From Pseudomonas sp. GM78 (GTDB lineage: Bacteria; Pseudomonadota; Gammaproteobacteria; Pseudomonadales; Pseudomonadaceae), in contig NZ_AKJF01000085.1 of the NCBI RefSeq assembly GCF_000282475.1, positions 1 to 60,375 of the forward strand: a stretch of DNA of 60,375 nucleotides, written 5' to 3'. Below are positions 57,149-60,375 of this stretch, piece by piece. The position numbers were made by a program, and so were the translations under genes. Positions within the stretch are counted from its first letter, which is position 1, and each line of letters opens with the position of its first letter. Below the pieces are notes generated by a model that saw only the letters and a list, made by a program, of their open reading frames with translations, was not told the DNA's origin and made no database searches.

Positions 57149-58957
57149 ATGCCCCATGAAGGCAGTCTGTTACAAGCCGCAGTCGTATTCCTGCTCGCGG
57201 CCGTGCTCACCGTACCCTTGGCCAAGCGCCTGCAATTGGGCGCGGTGCTGGGTTATCTGTTTGCCGGGGTGATCATTGGCCCCTCGGGCCTGGGCCTGAT
57301 CGGCAATACGGAAAGTGTCGCGCACATCTCGGAACTCGGCGTGGTCTTGCTGCTGTTCATCATCGGCCTGGAATTGTCGCCACGACGGTTGTGGGTGATG
57401 CGCAAGGCGGTGTTCGGCGTCGGCCTGGCGCAAGTACTGCTGACCGGTGCGCTGCTGGGCGTGCTGGCGCTGTATGTCTTCGGCCAACCCTTGAACACCT
57501 CGATCGTGCTGGGCCTGGGACTGGCCCTGTCGTCCACCGCGTTCGGCCTGCAGAGCCTGGCCGAACGCAAGGAACTGACCAGCCCCCACGGGCGCCTGGC
57601 GTTCGCGATCCTGCTGTTCCAGGACATCGCCGCGATTCCGCTGATCGCCATGGTGCCGCTGCTGGCAGGCAGCAGTGAAAACCTCAGCGCGGCCGACGAT
57701 GTCAACCAGGGGCTGCGGGTGCTGATCAGCATCGCCATCGTGGTGGTCGGCGGGCGCTATCTGCTGCGCCCGGTATTCCGCGTGGTCGCCAAGACCGGCT
57801 TGCCGGAAGTGTCCACCGCCACCGCGCTGCTGGTGGTGATGGGCACCGCCTGGCTGATGGACCTGGCCGGTATTTCGATGGCCCTCGGTGCATTCCTTGC
57901 CGGCCTGCTGCTGGCGGACTCCGAATACCGCCACGAACTGGAAGCACAGATCGAACCTTTCAAGGGCCTGCTGCTGGGGCTGTTCTTCATGAGTGTCGGC
58001 ATGGGCGCCAACCTGGGCCTGCTGCTGCGCGAGCCCATCGTGGTGCTGGGGCTGACCGTGCTGCTGATCGCCGTCAAGCTGCCGTTGCTGTTCGTCGTGG
58101 GCCGACTGGCCGGCGGTTTGAACAAGATCAGCGCCATTCGCCTGGGCATCGTGCTGGCGGCCGGCGGTGAATTTGCCTTCGTGGTGTTCAAGATCGGTCG
58201 TGATCATGGCCTGTTCGATCCGCGCCTGTACGACTTGCTGGTGCTGGCGATCACCCTGTCGATGGCGTTGACGCCGCTGTTGATGCTGTTGTGCGCCCGA
58301 TTGGTCAGCCCGAAGGTGCAACCGGTGGAGGTACCGGAGCAATTTCGCGCCATCGACGCCGATGAACCCCGTGTGGTGATCGCCGGCATGGGCCGCATGG
58401 GGCAGATCGTCGCGCGTATCCTGCGGGCACAGAACATCAAGTTCGTGGCCCTCGACACCTCGGTGGAAACCATCGAACTGTCGCGCAGCTTCGGCGGCGT
58501 TCCGGTGTACTACGGCGACCCGATGCGTCCGGAAATCCTCAGCGCGGCCAAGGTCGCAGACGCGGAATTCTTCATCATCGCCACCGACGACCCGGACACC
58601 AACATCAAGACCGCTGAACTGGTGCACAAGCTCTATCCGCACATCAAGATCATTGCCCGCGCACGCAACCGCCAGCATGTGCATCGCCTGGTGGACCTGG
58701 GTGCCCACGCGGTGCGTGAAACCTTTTATTCCAGCCTGGAAATGAGCCGGCAGACCTTGATCGGCCTGGGACTGACCCACGAGCAGGCCGATGCACGGAT
58801 CAAGCGTTTCAAGCATCACGACGAACAGGTGCTCGAAGCCCAGCACGCGATTTACGACGACGCGGTGAAGGTCAAGCAGACGGCGCAGGAAGCGCGGGCG
58901 GAGCTGGCACGGTTGTTCGAGTCGGACCAGTTGGAAGAGCAAGCGAAAAACAGTTGA
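57149..58957 (+). CDS. KefB/KefC family monovalent cation:proton antiporter with RCK domain
   Basis: 602 residues: a CPA2 transport domain of about 12 helices (residues 1-380; GYLFAGVIIGPSGLGL, LLFIIGLELSPRRLW, FQDIAAIPLIAMVP), then a TrkA-N/RCK nucleotide-binding domain starting near 400 (VVIAGMGRMGQIVARIL) and a charged helical tail. KefB/C proteins exchange potassium for protons and are gated by glutathione adducts. No ancillary KefF/KefG gene is adjacent. The start at 57149 follows GATGGAG. Confidence 0.88.
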   Translation: MPHEGSLLQAAVVFLLAAVLTVPLAKRLQLGAVLGYLFAGVIIGPSGLGLIGNTESVAHISELGVVLLLFIIGLELSPRRLWVMRKAVFGVGLAQVLLTGALLGVLALYVFGQPLNTSIVLGLGLALSSTAFGLQSLAERKELTSPHGRLAFAILLFQDIAAIPLIAMVPLLAGSSENLSAADDVNQGLRVLISIAIVVVGGRYLLRPVFRVVAKTGLPEVSTATALLVVMGTAWLMDLAGISMALGAFLAGLLLADSEYRHELEAQIEPFKGLLLGLFFMSVGMGANLGLLLREPIVVLGLTVLLIAVKLPLLFVVGRLAGGLNKISAIRLGIVLAAGGEFAFVVFKIGRDHGLFDPRLYDLLVLAITLSMALTPLLMLLCARLVSPKVQPVEVPEQFRAIDADEPRVVIAGMGRMGQIVARILRAQNIKFVALDTSVETIELSRSFGGVPVYYGDPMRPEILSAAKVADAEFFIIATDDPDTNIKTAELVHKLYPHIKIIARARNRQHVHRLVDLGAHAVRETFYSSLEMSRQTLIGLGLTHEQADARIKRFKHHDEQVLEAQHAIYDDAVKVKQTAQEARAELARLFESDQLEEQAKNS

Positions 58958-59015
58958 GATGAGTTTGCCGGCTAATTGGCCGGCAATCCGACCCCTACCA
59001 CACACGGACTCCACC

Positions 59016-60110
59016 ATGGCTGGCGACACCGCTCTCAAGGAAATCTTCAACGCCGAGCGCTTGCGGCACATCGCCGCCGAAATGACGGCGGTGTATCCCG
59101 ACTTCGATACCAAGGGTTTCCTGGAACGGGCCAACCATGGCCTGGCCGACTTGTCGGTGATGCAGCGCCTGGCCCGCGTCAGCGAATGCCTGTACGCGGT
59201 ACTGCCGCTGGGTTATGAAGCGTCGCTTGCGGTATTGCGCGCCCTCGCCCCGCGTCTCAACAGTGGCTTTGTCAGCATGTGCCTGCCGCACTACGTGGCG
59301 ACCTATGGCGCGGACCGGTTCGAACTGTCGATGGAGGCGCTCAAATACTTCACCGCGTTCGGCTCTTCGGAATTCGCCATCCGCCATTTCCTGCGCGGCG
59401 ATTTGCAACGCTCGCTGCAGCTGATGCATGACTGGTCGCTGGACGCCAACGAGCATGTCCGACGCCTCGCCAGCGAAGGTTGCCGGCCACGCCTGCCGTG
59501 GTCGTTTCGCCTGGAGCAGATCCAGGCCGACCCGCGACTGGCCGCCGGCATACTCGACAACCTCAAGGCCGACACCAGCCTGTACGTGCGCAAGTCCGTG
59601 GCCAACCACCTCAACGACATCACCAAGGACCATCCCGAGTGGGTGCTGGACCTGATCGAGGGCTGGTCGCTGGACAACAAGCACACCGCATGGATCGCCA
59701 GGCATGCCCTGCGCAGCCTGATCAAACAGGGCAACCTGCGCGCGCTGGCAATCATTGGCGCGGGCGGTAAGCCTGAGGTGCAGATCATCGATGTGCAGGT
59801 CAATCCGCCGGTGATCGGGCTCGGGGAAAAAATCACCCTGTCCTTCGCGGTGAAATCCACGGTGCAGGACAGCCAGCGCCTGGTGATCGATTACGCCATC
59901 GACTACGTCAAGGCCAACGGCAGCACCTCGGCCAAGGTCTTCAAGCTCAAGGCCCTGACGCTGCCGGGCAACGCCACCGAGTCCATCGCCCGTGGCCAGC
60001 ACATCAAGGAACTGACCACCCGCCGGCATTATGCGGGCAGGCATGCGGTGCATGTGCTGGTGAATGGGGAGCGGCTGGCCAGTACGGCGTTTGAAATCCT
60101 CGCCTCGTAG
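59016..60110 (+). CDS. AlkC-type DNA alkylation repair protein with C-terminal Ig-like domain
   Basis: The 364-residue protein has a HEAT-like helical solenoid of the AlkC/AlkD glycosylase family (about 1-250: SDLSVMQRLARVSECL-like repeats, EHVRRLASEGCRPRLPW, LYVRKSVANHLNDI, KHTAWIARHALRSLIKQG). About 110 further residues read as a beta-sandwich (VQVNPPVIGLGEKITLSFAV to the end), as in AlkC proteins that carry an Ig-like domain. It should excise N3-methylated bases. The start at 59016 was chosen from the family N-terminus; a longer frame begins at 58959. Confidence 0.85.
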   Translation: MAGDTALKEIFNAERLRHIAAEMTAVYPDFDTKGFLERANHGLADLSVMQRLARVSECLYAVLPLGYEASLAVLRALAPRLNSGFVSMCLPHYVATYGADRFELSMEALKYFTAFGSSEFAIRHFLRGDLQRSLQLMHDWSLDANEHVRRLASEGCRPRLPWSFRLEQIQADPRLAAGILDNLKADTSLYVRKSVANHLNDITKDHPEWVLDLIEGWSLDNKHTAWIARHALRSLIKQGNLRALAIIGAGGKPEVQIIDVQVNPPVIGLGEKITLSFAVKSTVQDSQRLVIDYAIDYVKANGSTSAKVFKLKALTLPGNATESIARGQHIKELTTRRHYAGRHAVHVLVNGERLASTAFEILAS

Positions 60111-60212
60111 GAGCCAGCGGTGCGGTGATCCGACTTGCCGTCGAAGAACGATAACGCGGTATTACAGATACACCGCGGCGTCTGGTTCGCCGGTCGGTCG
60201 GCCGCCTGGGTT
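60109..60212. repeat. Decayed long inverted repeat
   Basis: The left arm (GTAGGAGCCAGCGGTGCGGT, continuing CCGACTTGCCG) matches the repeat at 46127, including its spacer, but the right arm degenerates after GTCTGGTTCGCCGG into GTCGGTCGGCCGCC and lacks the GCTGGCTCCTAC end. Confidence 0.8.
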
Positions 60213-60375
60213 TTGATTTTCTTGCCCTCTCACACCCTGAGTCTGTCAACCTGTGACGACCTCCACCGGAGCCTCTACCAACGTTGATCCAAGCGCGTTG
60301 GTTGTCTGAGTACATATCCATTCCTGCGGTAACGGCCACTTATGGTTTCGCTCTTACAGCGACTCCCTTTTTCAA
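60213..60375. other. Non-coding right edge, possible dispersed repeat
   Basis: No credible gene is present. The end of the stretch (GAGTACATATCCATTCCTGC, then GGTAACGGCCACTTATGG) resembles a dispersed non-coding repeat I associate with Pseudomonas genomes, but the element is cut by the window edge and I cannot verify it. Confidence 0.4.

Noticed and set aside
60004-60339. Minus-strand 111-codon frame at the right edge
   Set aside because: It overlaps the 3' end of the AlkC-type gene and a REP-like repeat, is Arg/Pro/Gly-rich and has no recognisable similarity or ribosome site.

Overview
The window looks like chromosomal DNA of a fluorescent-group Pseudomonas. It is GC-rich with dense, co-directional operons. 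Nearly every gap holds a REP-type inverted repeat of the kind seen in that group (for example GGGAGCGAGCCTGCTCGCGA and its variants), and many genes are close to familiar Pseudomonas ones (bkdR-bkdA1A2B-lpdV, ilvE, udh, DUF1652, the pyd genes). No rRNA, tRNA, CRISPR array, prophage or insertion sequence was seen.

Layout. 1-8747: end of an unknown gene, serine transporter SdaC, tautomerase, TetR regulator, 2-hydroxyacid dehydrogenase, an ACAD10/LvaA-like kinase with an SDR, small lipoprotein, DUF1652 protein and a PAS-LuxR regulator. 8748-22955: a catabolic block. A LysR gene and a Tat-exported molybdenum hydroxylase pair (IorAB type) diverge from a second LysR, two paralogous amidohydrolases, a UbiD decarboxylase with its UbiX prenyl-FMN synthase, a CobW metal-chaperone GTPase, an NCS2 nucleobase permease, an 8-oxoguanine-deaminase-like enzyme and XdhC. 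Read together they suggest uptake and breakdown of a purine-like or other N-heteroaromatic compound. I do not recognise this combination as a described pathway, and it is my main candidate for a new system. The first of the paired amidohydrolases has lost the metal-binding HxH motif that its neighbour keeps.

22952-28801: one giant, more AT-rich gene for a DUF4011 / SF1 helicase / Vsr-like nuclease / DUF3320 protein, the architecture of the anti-phage protein Hhe. 29001-38578: the reductive pyrimidine (Pyd) pathway, made up of N-carbamoyl-beta-alanine amidohydrolase, NCS1 transporter, dihydropyrimidinase, PreT, PreA and a RutR-type regulator, interrupted by an orphan RHS cassette. 38847-46125: a hexuronate oxidation operon (OprD porin, uronate dehydrogenase, lactonase, TRAP transporter, aldose epimerase) with shared palindromic operator candidates. 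46277-48108: TauE/SafE exporter and a persulfide-dioxygenase-like MBL protein. 48220-53853: branched-chain keto-acid dehydrogenase operon and its Lrp regulator BkdR, followed by branched-chain aminotransferase. 55182-60110: FKBP isomerase, a protealysin/emfourin pair, KefB-type antiporter and AlkC-type DNA alkylation repair protein.

All family assignments rest on reading motifs and recalled homologues; no database search was run.
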